The notes under the pieces were generated by a model. The model was not told the origin of the DNA, ran no database searches, and saw only the letters and a list, made by a program, of their open reading frames with translations. Below, one piece after another: positions 37,226 through 48,044 of a stretch of 64,000 bases of DNA (the first letter of the stretch is position 1; each line of letters begins with the position of its first letter). The stretch lies in assembly GCA_021014325.1 (NCBI GenBank), contig CM037471.1, positions 17,628,818-17,692,817 of the forward strand, given 5' to 3'. A program made the translations under genes and the position numbers. The stretch is from Plazaster borealis (Eukaryota > Echinodermata > Asteroidea > Forcipulatida > Labidiasteridae).

Positions 37226-38151
37226 ACATATTTCAATAAACGTTCAGTTGTAACTTGCGAAATCCAAAGCCAGTGAAACCATCATCCTTTTTGAGATACC
37301 GTGGACACTAAAGGAGTGCACTGTTCGGTTTATTGTCACCCAAACCTAATACATGTGTCATTAGTATTGTGTCCCGCATATCTCAAAATGGCTAATTCCG
37401 TTTTCTGAAATCGATCATCATGACGAAAGCAATAACTTGGTTAATTTGAACACAGTAGGAGTGGTGCACCGACTGGAGGCAGAAAATTCAACTTTTATGA
37501 CCATGGATGTATCGTCATAGATTAACATAAATACCCGTGCAAACGGTCTGTCCATTTTTGCATCAACATTAACACTGTGTGATGTGTGTGTTACTCGTGT
37601 GATGCTTAACATATTTTTTATTTTGGATATTTAGTGTTTTCAGCAGAATCAATGCAAATATGGTACATTTTGATGTTGTACTATTTTGCACTATAGAAAG
37701 CGAAGTTTTTTGTAAAGAGGGTCAGAGTTCAATGCATTTAGGTCTTGTTTTAGGTAAACACGTTTCTTTTAACCGAATGACGTGTTTTTCGTTTGTTGTT
37801 TACAGTCTGCTTTATTTTATTCAAAGGAACGACAATTAACGCGTTTTTGGTGATTTGTTTTTCTCTTTTTAAAATTGATCACAATTCGAGATTAGAATTA
37901 AAAACGAATGATAACAAGGAGGTATGAATTAGTGTAAATAGTTAGATTTATGGTCAATGCTATTATACTAATAATATAAATGGTTAACCATTGTTTTAGT
38001 TAAAGTGTTTTTGTGATGTTTCCCAACGTTGGTTCTGCAATAAATTAAAATGAGGTGCCTCCCATGGTATGAAGAATTAGAATGTGTCCATCATTGAGTG
38101 CTTTACAGTCAGAAAAGTTTGTTTATTCATCGAGGAACAACACCCGTGCTT

Positions 38152-38460
38152 TTAAAGGTAGGGTCAAACTTTGGTAATGACCCCGAAAAGAAATAATGTG
38201 TAATTCTTATCCGAGAGCCTACTTGTTATAAAAATGGTAATGGTAGTAAGCAACCTGCAAAATTATTTTGTTTGAAGTGCCCCCGTTAATTGCAAATCAA
38301 TACAAGTATGTCGAAAATGTGAATCTCCAAAGATCGCCTGCGGGCGAGTTATGGAAATTTTAGTGGTGTCCATTTGAAAGCTGCCCTTAATACGGCCAGA
38401 GATGCAGCTGGTACCCGCTGTTATCTCGCCAATTGACAGTTGTTGCTCTTACCAATAAGT
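38152..38460 (+). repeat. Family E short element, left part, interrupted
   Basis: It starts TTAAAGGTAGGGTCA and contains GCCAGAGATGC-GCTGGTACCC, also present in the copy at 49012-49566. The sequence breaks at the (AAT)n tail of the LINE and resumes at about 42286. Confidence 0.75.
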
Positions 38461-38588
38461 AATAATAATAATAATAAATAATAATAAGACTTGTATGCGC
38501 ACATATCCACCCTGCTGGGTGTTCAAGGCGCAGTAAAAAACCCAAAAATAAAACAAAACAAAACAAAGACAAAACAGACACAACAAAA

Positions 38589-39824
38589 TTAGTCCTTGAA
38601 AACCTGTGACATAAGATAAGTTTTGAGAAGAGATTTGAATTTTGTGGTACAAAGACAAGATCTAAGATTAAGCGGTAGAGAGTTCCAGATGCGTGGCGCA
38701 GCTGAAGAAAAAGACCTGTCACCCCATGAGTGTCGAGACTTGGGTTCAACGAGGAGAAGCATGGAACTTGATCGAAGATTCCTTGATGGAGTGTAAACTT
38801 GAAGTAGTTCAGAAATATAGTGGGGAGCCTTGCCATTAAGTGCTTTGTGGACAATGAGCATCAGCTTGAAGATGATTCGTTGAAAGATAGGGAGCCAATG
38901 TAGTTGTTTCAGAATGGGGGTGATAGAACAGGATTTTCTAGACAGTGTCACAATGCGGGCAGCGGTATTTTGGAGGCGTTGAAGACGGGAAATCTGGTTG
39001 TTAGGAAGACTGTAGAGAAGAGCATTGCCGTTGTCAAGACGAGAAGTAACAAATGCATGAATGACCTTTTCAGTGGCACTTTTGTCCAAGTACTTGCGAA
39101 TCTTACCAATATTCCTGATGTGATATGATGACAGACGAACGATGTTGTTGATGTGTGGTTGAAGTGTCATCGATGAATCAAAAATACCCCCTAAGTTCCG
39201 AGCTTGCAGCGAGGGAGCTATCCGAGCATCACCGATGGAAATGTATGGCACTGAAACCTTTGTTAACTGTTGACGTGACCCAAATAGAAGGAACTCTGTC
39301 TTATCATCATTTAACTTCAGGAAGTTTTGTTGTGTCCAACGTCGAATCTCTTGGATGCATTTCTCAAGTCTTGCAATAGATGCATTGGCGTTTTCTTGAG
39401 AAGATTTAAACGTGATGTATAGCTGAGTGTCGTCTGCGTACACATGGTAATTCAGATTAAATTTCAGGATGATGTCACGAATCGGTAAAGTGTACAGCGT
39501 AAACCACTGCGGGCCCAGTACCGACCCCTGTGGCACAGAGTAGTTCAAAACAACAGGGTCTGATATTGCGGTGCCAATACATACATGCTGAGTTCTATTG
39601 TAGAGATACGATTTGCACCATGCTAGGGCTGTGTCCTCTATGCCAAGGTGATTCTGGAGCCGAGAGAGAAGGATGTTGTGATCAACAGTGTCAAAGGCAG
39701 CACTCAAGTCTAGCAGGACTAGTGCTGTTAGGTTACCATTGTCCATTGCAGAAAGAATATCGTTGCTCACACGGACTAGTGCAGCTTCTGTCCCATGGAA
39801 AGGCTTGTATGCTGACTGGAACAC
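38589..39824 (-). pseudogene. LINE reverse transcriptase domain, open for 411 codons
   Basis: The frame contains the core motifs in order: FQSAYKPFHGTEAAL, LLDLSAAFDTVDH, SVPQGSVLGP, YADDTQLYITF with the catalytic Asp pair, LKLNDDKTEFLLFG and the C-terminal SFSSAAPRIWNSLP, typical of the CR1/L2 group. The domain is continuous, but upstream parts of the same protein lie in other frames. The first residues (NYRPVANLKYL) lie just upstream in this frame, before the ATG-like start. Confidence 0.9.
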
Positions 39825-39901
39825 GTCGGACAGGTTGAAATTATGAATGTGATCAGAAATGCGTGATGAAACTACTCGTTCGATGACTTTTCCAAGATAT
39901 T

Positions 39902-40288
39902 TTAAGTTTGCAACCGGTCTGTAGTTTTGAATATCTCCTTGTCCAGGTTTGGTTTCTTGATGAGCGGCCTGATGTAGGAAACTTTGAGGCTATCGGGGAA
40001 ACAACCGGAACTGAGAGATTCGTTTACAAGATTAGTGATGTAGGGTAAAAATATATCAATGTTTTGCTTCATCATGGATGTTGACACTGGATCCAGCTCA
40101 CAGGATTTTGAAGGAGATTTCATAATAACCCTTTGAATCTCAGCAACAGTGGCAGGCTCAAACACAGATAGTCTACACTCTGGTTGAAGATGTGGCAATG
40201 TCTGCGGCACGTTGTAAGGGACTGATGAAAAAGATGAGCGGATGTCTGAAATCTTGGTGACAAAGAATTTCTGGAATTCATTTGCCAA
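39902..40288 (-). pseudogene. LINE linker between endonuclease and reverse transcriptase
   Basis: It encodes the block FQKFFVTKISDIRSSF, CELDPVSTSMMKQ and SGCFPDSLKVSYIRPLIKKP, typical of the start of CR1/L2 reverse transcriptases. It is frameshifted relative to both neighbours: it continues from 40120-41211 and into 38589-39824 only after frame changes near 40290 and 39915. Confidence 0.85.
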
Positions 40289-41211
40289 GTCCTGATCATT
40301 GTAAGTGGATGGAAGGACGGGGTTTTGGGTTTGAGCAACAACTTACCAATTATCTTGAAGAGCTTCTTTTGATCTCCTGAGGATTCTTGTACTTGGGATG
40401 AATAATGGGTGATCTTTGCCTGGTTGATCAAATTCCTGACTACCTTACATTGGTTGCGATATTCTTGTCGTTGTATTTCCAACTTGCCATTTTTCCGCCA
40501 TTTCCGCTCAAGTTGACGACAGATCTTTCTTGCTGTACGAATATCATCATTGAACCAGGAAACTTCAGTTCGGACCTTGACTGATCTTGTTTTCCAAGGT
40601 GCGTATTTATCCAAGATGTCACTGATAGTACTCTCATATTGGCTGACATAGGAATCCAAGCAGTCATGATCAATTTCCAGCTTTGCTAAATGAGTTCCTA
40701 TGTCGCTGAACACTTCAGGAGAATTCACATGTTTCCACTGTCGGCTCTTTATAGTGACGGTTGGGACTTTGGGCTTGCACAGACACAAGTTACACATGAC
40801 TGCATAATGGTCTGAGAATCCAGGTAGAATAACAAAGTTTGAGACAATGGGTGGGGTGATGTCACGAGTTATGACAAGGTCCAGGCAATGACCGAGACGA
40901 TGAGTCGGCTCCTTGATATGCTGGGTAAGACCGAAAGCCTGAAGTAGATGCTTAAACTGGTTTGCATTGGTGTTGTGGATGTCATCAACATGAATGTTAA
41001 AGTCACCAGTGATGATGATTTCCGATGGATGAAGGAGATATTCTAAAATCAAATTCTCAAATTCCTTAAGAAAACTTGAGAAAGTCACATGTTGGCCGTT
41101 AGAATCTCTTTCAGGTCTGTATACAATGACAAGGCGAACAGATTTAGAGTTTCCGGAAACCTCAGCATGAAGAGATTCAAAAGTTGTGTATTGGACGTCA
41201 TTACTTTTCAC
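40120..41211 (-). pseudogene. LINE apurinic-type endonuclease domain
   Basis: It contains RLVIVYRP, then ITGDFNIHVDD and GFSDHYAVMCNL, the GDFN and SDH motifs of the APE-type endonuclease of non-LTR retrotransposons. The N-terminal part (LNTQSICNKYDDFADFVLQ) lies in another frame at 41319-41546, broken by a frameshift near 41385 just before the expected ETWL motif. The last 60 codons of this frame are out of frame. Confidence 0.88.
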
Positions 41212-41576
41212 AGAGACAGATAAAGTAGATCTGTACAGTATTGCAACTCCTCCACCGGTCTTGTGAGGTCTTGGGATGTGATGAAAGTAGTAGCCAGCAG
41301 GGGTACACTGACGACATGTTAAGTTGTCATCTGGTCTAAGCCATGTTTCTGAAACGGCAACAAGGTCCAGATCTTTTGCAGAACAAAATCAGCAAAATCG
41401 TCATACTTGTTACAGATGGACTGTGTGTTCAGAACACAAAGGCTGAGTGGAGATTTGGCAGGAGTCACTGGTGCTAGAACAGATGGGGGTGTAACTTCAG
41501 GTATAGGGAGTTTATGAACAGATCTACGGCGACCAGCTTTTACCACGATGTGTAGGTCGGTAAACAGTGCTAGGAT

Positions 41577-42122
41577 TTACAAAAGGCCAAGATTCTGCAA
41601 TGTAAATTTACAGGAAGGCAGAGTTGATGCACGTGTGGATGGGGCATAACGGAGACTGAGAAGCTTGTTACGTGAGTAGGAATTTGTAGAGTTTGGACTA
41701 GCTTCTGCTGAGTTTGAGTTATTTTCAGCTTCAGGGCCGGGATTTACAGCAATGTCACCGAAGATCACAATTTCCAAATGAAAAGTGGCTGGGGAATTGT
41801 CATAATATGACACAGGGCATTTCAAATATTTCCGATGCTGGATGAATCCTAGCTGTGACTTTGGCAGAATGCAAGCACCAAGCACAATTGATGCTGATGG
41901 AACAAAGCTGACCACAGATGAGTCAGTGCAGTACAATGGTCTAGCAAGCAGGGAGAGAATAAAAAGGATACTTACCTCCATTGTCCCCAGATGGGCGAAC
42001 AATGTCCATGGACGAGGTGGCTGACTGCACAGCATGCAGCCACCAAAGTGTGTGTTAGCTTTGTACACCAGAATTTTCAAATGAGACAGTGAAAAATTCC
42101 AACAGAAAATCACTATTTTCAC
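41577..42122 (-). pseudogene. LINE N-terminal region with 2A-like motif
   Basis: A 181-codon frame. Met48 (41979-41981) starts a hydrophobic run, MEVSILFILSLLARPLYC, that resembles a secretory signal. GDIAVNPGP (residues 122-130, 41733-41759) matches the virus-like 2A pattern D-(V/I)-E-x-N-P-G-P except Ala in place of Glu. The frame ends at 41577 in a stop that separates it from the in-frame continuation at 41319-41546, so this copy could not make one polyprotein. Confidence 0.6.
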
Positions 42123-42285
42123 AACTCAGATGACTCCAGGACACACAGAAAAAAGTCCTGTAGATTCCAGGTGTAGTAACAAATCCAGTTGTATAAGAAC
42201 AAGAACACAAAATGAGCAATATACTAAGAAATTAACAAACAAATACAGAGCTGATTTGAGTGGCTGCTGTCAGGCGCTCAGTCAA

Positions 42286-42408
42286 ATAGACGCTAGTAGG
42301 CATTCAACTGAAACTTTCACAGGTGATTTTAACTTTTATTGCATCTTTCTTGATAATTTGCCTATAAATCAGCATTAGGTTGACAAAAACCTAACGATGA
42401 TCCGACCT
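42286..42408 (+). repeat. Family E short element, right part
   Basis: It contains TTCAACTGAAACTTTCACAG and TTTTATTGCATCTTTCTTGA, matching the right part of the copy at 49012-49566, and completes the element broken at 38460. Confidence 0.75.
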
Positions 42409-43625
42409 GCAAGAAGGGTGCATTCTTTACAGTCTTAATTGTTTTAGATAGGCTTACAACTTAAACCTATCATTTTGTTTTCTTTCTTCAATTTCTAGAA
42501 GGCAGGTGCTGCGGGACAAAGCAACGTTATTCACTACCGGTATCCGGAAATAAACAGAACGCGAAGCTTGACATCAAAGCATTTTTAGGCTTTAACTTTC
42601 GTCCTTTTTGTAACAAGACTCAAATCACAGCTTATTTTAGAAGTAATACATATTAGTATTAAATCTGAAATGATAATAAGCAATCAGTTATAACACCGAT
42701 AAGTACGGTATTCCAAAACGACGAGTTTATAGTCCGTCATTTACGAATCGGCAAAACTTTAAGTGGCACTTACGGTTTTTCGTAGCATCATTAATGAATT
42801 ATTTGTGTTACAGAAATGGATGATAAGATGGCATCTTCAAAACGTCTGTTAAAACTTGACTTTATTACGCCGACTTAATTAAGCAGGTGTTCAACTTTAA
42901 AGTTCGTTTTGAGGGAACAGTGTATACAGGGGTATCGCTTCTTCTAAAACGACAAGTTGACAACTTAATCTAAGCTGTATAATTAAATTCCCCATGTTTA
43001 TTCTCTGTTTTTATTTGTCTGACGAAAAATACAGGTGGAATAACAAGCAACAGCAGCCATTTAGAAAATTGCCTGTTAATCTGTCGATATTTTTTCAAAG
43101 GAATAGATAGCCAAATATCTTTCTCATGACATTACTCTGACTGTGTGTCAAATTCCATGCTTCTTTTGGGAGAAGTGTTGCATCTAAGAAGAGCCGGTGT
43201 GGTCTCGACATTTCGAACAGTATACTCTGCTCGTCTTCAGGAGAATGCTGGACTGCTGATGGTTCTGAAGTAGGGCTGGGTTATTTTGGCGGGAAGGATC
43301 AGTGTTGTAGTCGAGTCCTCATTCATGCATCGGTTCACTGCTTCGCGATGGTTTATCTAACGACAGCCTAATTAACGATGGTGTACTTGTTATAGCGCCC
43401 TCTCGTGGTGAGTCCTCGAACTATTAAACACGGAAGCGTTTTGGGATATGAAGATAAGTAATGACATATAAATACGGATGCGTTAGGGATATTTAGACAA
43501 ATACAACTTACGGAAGCGTTAATGGGATATTAGTAGCGGCTTATCCCCAAGTAAATTCAATGAATTCACCCACCACAATAAAATTCATGTCGAGGTCTGT
43601 GCGGTATAGTTCAATAATAATGTTA
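42409..43625. other. Intergenic, no gene seen; contains a hammerhead-like motif
   Basis: AT-rich sequence with no coding signal. A hammerhead-like motif lies on the minus strand at 43202-43245. Sequence CGGAAGCGTT with TGGGATAT recurs three times between 43430 and 43540 (CACGGAAGCGTT, TACGGATGCGTT, TACGGAAGCGTT), a short degenerate repeat. Confidence 0.6.
43202..43245 (-). ncRNA. Hammerhead-like ribozyme motif, minimal type
   Basis: Minus strand: TCTC, then the core CTGAAGA, then a six-pair stem (GAGCAG with CTGTTC around AGTATA), then GAA, then ATGT with C as the cleavage base, then GAGA pairing back with TCTC. One base (C) is bulged between core and stem II. The layout equals the tiny hammerheads reported with Penelope-like elements, in which stem III is almost absent. 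Activity is not shown. Confidence 0.55.
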
Positions 43626-43634
43626 GCCTTGGCG

Positions 43635-45230
43635 TAGCCTTGATCAAGGCGTTGGAGGTTTTTCTCAATTTTATTATACTGTTTTCATTTTTATTTTATT
43701 TTCGCCGCGCTACACACCCGAGCTACCAACCCGAGCTACCAACCCGCCCGAGCTGTGTGCATGGTGTCTGTGTGTGCAGTAAACGGTGCGCGCGTGGTCG
43801 TGTGAGCTGTATGCGCCACTCACCGATCAACGCCTTGACGTTTCTGTCTCCCCGCCGATGACTCATTACTATAATGCGCGCGAAAGGCGAGACCCCATTG
43901 GTCAGTGGCGGAAGTCTTGTTTACTCATTCTTATGAATATGCATGCAGAATCCAGATGTGGCTACACTGGCGCGCCGGTTTGAATTTGGGAATACTTTGT
44001 TATAATAATATCTATCTGAAAATGTTGCGTATTCTCCTCAGCTGAGCGAGACAATGAGGGCATGGAATTAAACAAAATGAGGTTGCGTGGATCGATTTGT
44101 TACATACATTACATACACCATTTTCCAGCAGGAAGACGCTTTCTGATGTATTTTTCGTAGTGACGTAAGGCCCGATTGACCATCTACTGTCTCCATCTTG
44201 CATCATTAAACAGTGATTTAATCATTGTTGGTGCATTCATTGGAGGTAGAATATACAAAACAAAGACCTCAATAAACTACCATTATTGATTGTTTCATCA
44301 TGAAGGCATATAGCTCATTGCACTTTTTATATCATTTGGGCCGCCCCACTAAAACAGAGCTGCCTAACCAAATTTCCCAAGTACATTCACTAGAATAGGG
44401 TAGCTAAAAATCTATTTCACATGTATCATGTGTGGCTGTATCCTGTCAATTTTTGTTTGGCAGTAAATTCTTATAAGACCCTGTCTGAGAACAATTCAAA
44501 AGTATGAAGACGGTGTGGCTGCACAGAGTCGGACTTCGAGAGGACATGTCAGGAAAAGACAGATGCAGAAACTACATCAACTCCAGAATTAATAACCAAA
44601 AGAATGGCGAGTGATCAGGGTAGTCCAGTGAGGGAACTTGAGTGCAGCGCAAAAAGCTCCAGGGGCCGCGCCCGGGTTCAGCACTTGTGAGCTGACTGAC
44701 CAGCCTCGCAGATTACCGGTCAAAAATGGCTGAGACAATGCTACACACAAACGCCATTAAGTCGGTAACTACTCACATCGCATCACATACAGCAAGCATG
44801 ATATTGATGGTACAAAGGTCATAGTGAGAGAAGCTCGTGATTGGACGTCAAAATGAATAATTCATTTGCTTCCCGTCCTGTGTTGTCTGCAATAGGTCTG
44901 ACGAAAGATTTAAATATTCATGAGCTGCATACTAGCATATCCGAGAGCCCCCCCATTTTCGTCCAATATTGGACGAAAATATCAAGAAACACATTAAACC
45001 CGGAAGTTACAGACCCGTCAAGGCTGTCGGCCTGCCGTCTCCGCATGCGGAGAGTGGTACGAGTGCGGATGACCTGCGCACAGTGTGTGTACGGGCGTCG
45101 TACGACGTGATACACACACAGTGTATACGGGTGGGTCGTGCGATGCGATACACACCTTACGCACACACATACGGGTGTGTTTACGGCGTCTTTTTTGGAG
45201 TGAAAAATGCGACTGCCTTGATCAAGGCTA
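43635..45230. mobile_element. Family C foldback element, larger copy, 9-bp duplication
   Basis: The ends are TAGCCTTGATCAAGGC and its inverse. GCCTTGGCG flanks both sides exactly (43626-43634 and 45231-45239). The right arm shares the ACTTCCGGGTTTAATGTG-like and CCTTGACGG blocks with the copy at 6057-6824; the left arm has a GCGCGC-rich block. About 900 bp of unrelated centre (44000-44930) contains no recognisable transposase. Confidence 0.85.
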
Positions 45231-45239
45231 GCCTTGGCG

Positions 45240-45939
45240 TGGTAAAATGTTATATCGTCTGAACCATTCAAAGAGTTATAGTATTTGTGCCATTGTGTAA
45301 CTTACGTCCCTCTTTGACCTTTATTTCCGGTACAATTAGGAAGCTCTAACATTTAAAATCCATATCTCGTAAACCACATGTCATAAAGTCATAATCTTCT
45401 GTGACGTCTTGGAGCTAATGACTTGTTTTTATTAAAAACATGACCTCACTTTGATCTTTTCTTCCGGTCCAAACAAAAAATTCAAATACAAAAATACATT
45501 TCCTTAACCACTTGTCATAAAGTCACAATCTTTGTGCCGTCTTGTAGCTTATAACAAAGTTTGTACGAACAAAATGTTTTCGTCATCGTGATGTCATCAG
45601 GTGTCAAATTATGACATTAATTCAAAGTATTTTTTTTTCGAAATTCGAAACCCCAGTGTTTGTTCGTAAACAAACTCAAGTATAGTTTTAATTTTCTTTT
45701 CTTTGGGGAAGAGTATTTACATGTGATTGGAGACCATTCATAAAATTATTTTGTCAAATGAAATGTTTTATTAAATGTTTGCTGGCAAATAATGAAATGA
45801 AATGAAATGAAAAAAAATGAAAATGAGCAGTAGAGACTTCAACTTCAACGCTGGATGACGCGGAAATTTAGCCGTAGCCTTAGCTGTAAACGCCAATTCG
45901 GACACGGCCTGTCTAAACGTGCAAAATATTTGAACACGA
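45240..45939. other. Intergenic, diverged tandem duplication
   Basis: Two diverged units of about 145 bp lie at about 45300-45430 and 45440-45560, sharing CACWTGTCATAAAGTCA and GTCTTG-AGCT. A (GAAAT)n tract lies at 45796-45812. Half of a family F element (GCCAATTCGGACACGGCC) is at 45893-45910. Confidence 0.6.
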
Positions 45940-46690
45940 GTTGAATTGACCAAAATGGGCACGAGTTGGTTGGAGTTCTACGAGTTGCACGTGTACGAAT
46001 TGACCAAAATGGGCACGAGTTGGTTGAAGGAGTCGGCAAGAGTACGAATTTACCAAATGTAGCACGGGTTTGTTGGAGTACGAGTTGGCAAGAGTACGAA
46101 TTGACCAAAATGAGCACGAGTTGGTTGGAGTACGAGTTGGTAGGAGTACGAATTGACCAAAATGGGCACTAGTTGGTTGAAGTAAGAGTTGGCAAGAGTA
46201 CGAATTGACCAAAATGAGCACGAGTTGGTTGGAGTACGAGTTGGCAAGAGTACGAATTGACCCAAAATGAGCACGAGTTGGTTGAAGTACGAGTTGGCAA
46301 GAGTACGAATTGACCCAAAATGAGCACAAGTTGGTTGAAGTACGAGTTGGCAAGAGTACGAATTGACCCAAAATGAGCACGAGTTGGCAAGAGTACGAAT
46401 TGACCAAAATGAGCACGAGTTGGTTGAAGTACGAGTTGGTAAGAGTACGATTTGACCAAAATGGGCACTAGTTGGTTGAAGTACGAGTTGGTAAGAGTAC
46501 GGATTGACCCAAAATGAGCACGAGTTGGTTGAAGTACGAGTTGGCAAGAGTACGAATTGACCCAAAACGAGCACGAGTTGGTTGAAGTACGAGTTGGCAA
46601 GAATACGAATTGACCCAAAATGAGCACGAGTTGGTTGAAGTACGAGTTGGCAAGAGTACGAATTGATCAAAATGAGCACGAGTTTCCGTT
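45940..46690. repeat. Minisatellite, about 53-bp unit, about 15 copies
   Basis: Units contain GAGTTGGTTGAAGTAC, GAGTTGGCAAGAGTACGAAT and TTGACCCAAAATGAGCAC. The unit itself is a pair of related halves. All three minus-strand frames are free of stops through much of the array, because the unit length is not a multiple of three and the unit has no stop in any of those frames. The long open frames here (up to 233 codons) are therefore repeat artefacts. Confidence 0.92.
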
Positions 46691-47032
46691 TTAAAGGTTT
46701 GAGGATTGAAAAGCGTTTTGAGTCAACACTGCAGACAAAAGATAAGAACACACAAGGACACGAGCAAGATACTGCTTAAAAATGGACATTGTCTCACACA
46801 GGGGGAGAGAGCGTCATGTTGGTTAATTTGCATAATCGAATCTTACGTTTGACCTCTGAGAGTTTAACATCTCCACGTAAAGCCAGACATTAAATCCAAC
46901 AGAACTGCGAATTTAATTGAACGTGAAGCACCTCATCAGCAGAAAAAAATGAGAAATAATTTCATTTATCAACTTTGTACGAACGCCCATTTGGGCCCTA
47001 ATTGTTTTCCATAGTCTGGTCGAATGGTGTAA
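46691..47032. other. Intergenic, nothing recognised
   Basis: About 340 bp between the minisatellite and a family F MITE. No repeat or coding signal was seen. Confidence 0.6.
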
Positions 47033-47147
47033 GGCCGTGTCTGAATTGGCGGCTACGGCAACGGCTACGGCTGGATCATCATGCGTTAAAGTATAGCACG
47101 TCCTTAGAACACCCTTAGCAACAGTAGCCGCCAATTCGGATACGGCC
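47033..47147. mobile_element. Family F MITE, PIF/Harbinger-like, 115 bp
   Basis: The ends are GGCCGTGTCTGAATTGGCGG and the inverse of GGCCGTATCCGAATTGGCGG, flanked by TAA on both sides (47030-47032 and 47148-47150). A 3-bp TAA duplication fits PIF/Harbinger. Related pieces lie at 45893 and 63527-63652. Confidence 0.85.
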
Positions 47148-47152
47148 TAATA

Positions 47153-48044
47153 TTGAGGATAGTGTCAGAGGATGCGCCCTTAAATGGTTCATCAATTACC
47201 TGGCCGACAGACAACAATATACCGTCGCCAACAAATTTCCCTCAGCCAGGGACATTGTCACTGGTGTTCCTCAAGGCTCCATACTTGGTCCTCTTCTTTT
47301 CTTGGTCTACATTAATGACCTTCAAAATTCTTCCTCTTTGCTATCCTTTCTTGTATTTGCCGATACCACTATCAATTACTCTGATTCTTCTTTTCAATCT
47401 CTCACTCAATCTCTCAACTCTGAGCTTATTAAAGTCTCCTCTTGGTTCAAGTCCAACAAACTTTCCCTCAATCCTGGTAAAACCAAATGCATTCTCTTCA
47501 GTAAAACAAATAATCCCAATCCTCACACTTCTTCGATCAATATCGACAACACTCCCATTAGTCAGGTTCAATCTACGGTACTAAATTTCTTGGCGGTATC
47601 TCAAATGACAAACTAACTTGGAGTGACCACATTTCTTCAGTTTCCAAGACTATTTCCAAAAATATAGGTGTCCTGTCTAAACTACGTGCTTTTCTTCCTC
47701 CATCCACCCTATTTTCTCTTTATAATTCTTCCCTATCTCATCTATTGTAATACTGTCTGGGCATCCTCTAGCCACAATCAACTGCTTCCTCTGATAACAC
47801 TCCAGAAGCGAGCCATTAGAATTTGCACACTTTCACATCCTTGGGACCATACCGCACCACTCTTTTCTAGGCTGAACACATACCTCTTACTGAAATTAAC
47901 AAATTTCACATCGGGATATTCATGTATAGGTACATTAATAAACTTCTCCCTTCTACCTTTTCAACTTACTTTTCAGCAGTTCATGATACCCATGGGTACA
48001 GTACTCGTTCTGTTAACAATCTTTACGGGGAATTGAATATTGAA
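47153..48044 (+). pseudogene. LINE reverse transcriptase fragment, plus strand
   Basis: It contains ALKWFINYLADRQQYTV, TGVPQGSILGPLLFL-YINDL, SSWFKSNKLSLNPGKTK, KFLGGISNDKLTW and a C-terminal LLYCNTVWASSSHNQL block, typical of Jockey/CR1-group LINEs. The catalytic box reads FADTT where FADDTT is expected, so one Asp codon is lost. Frameshifts lie near 47578 and 47735. The fragment starts directly after the family F target site. Confidence 0.88.

Larger units (their letters stand above)
33298..38151 (+). other. 3' flank of CPT1, UTR end not placed
   Basis: The start is the CPT1 3' UTR. Candidate AATAAA signals occur (for example near 35491), but none could be chosen. Contents: a 12- to 13-bp repeat GGGTGTACAAT near 33858-33910, a reversed SINE (35640-35833), a family A element (36491-36854), SINE 3' fragments (36990-37225) and a low-complexity T-rich stretch around 36360-36460. 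No second gene was recognised. Confidence 0.6.
38461..42285 (-). mobile_element. CR1/L2-type non-LTR retrotransposon, near full length, inactive
   Basis: The minus-strand element ends in an (ATT)n tail at about 38461-38490, preceded by GCGCCTTGAACACCCAGC. Reading 5' to 3' it carries an N-terminal region with a 2A-like motif, an endonuclease and a reverse transcriptase. It is split by an in-frame stop (41577) and at least three frameshifts. It sits inside a family E element, which marks its limits: the 3' end is firm, the 5' end is approximate. Confidence 0.85.

Noticed and set aside
46050..46751. A 233-codon open frame on the minus strand
   Set aside because: It lies within the 53-bp minisatellite, and the other reverse frames are equally open; the peptide is just the repeat.
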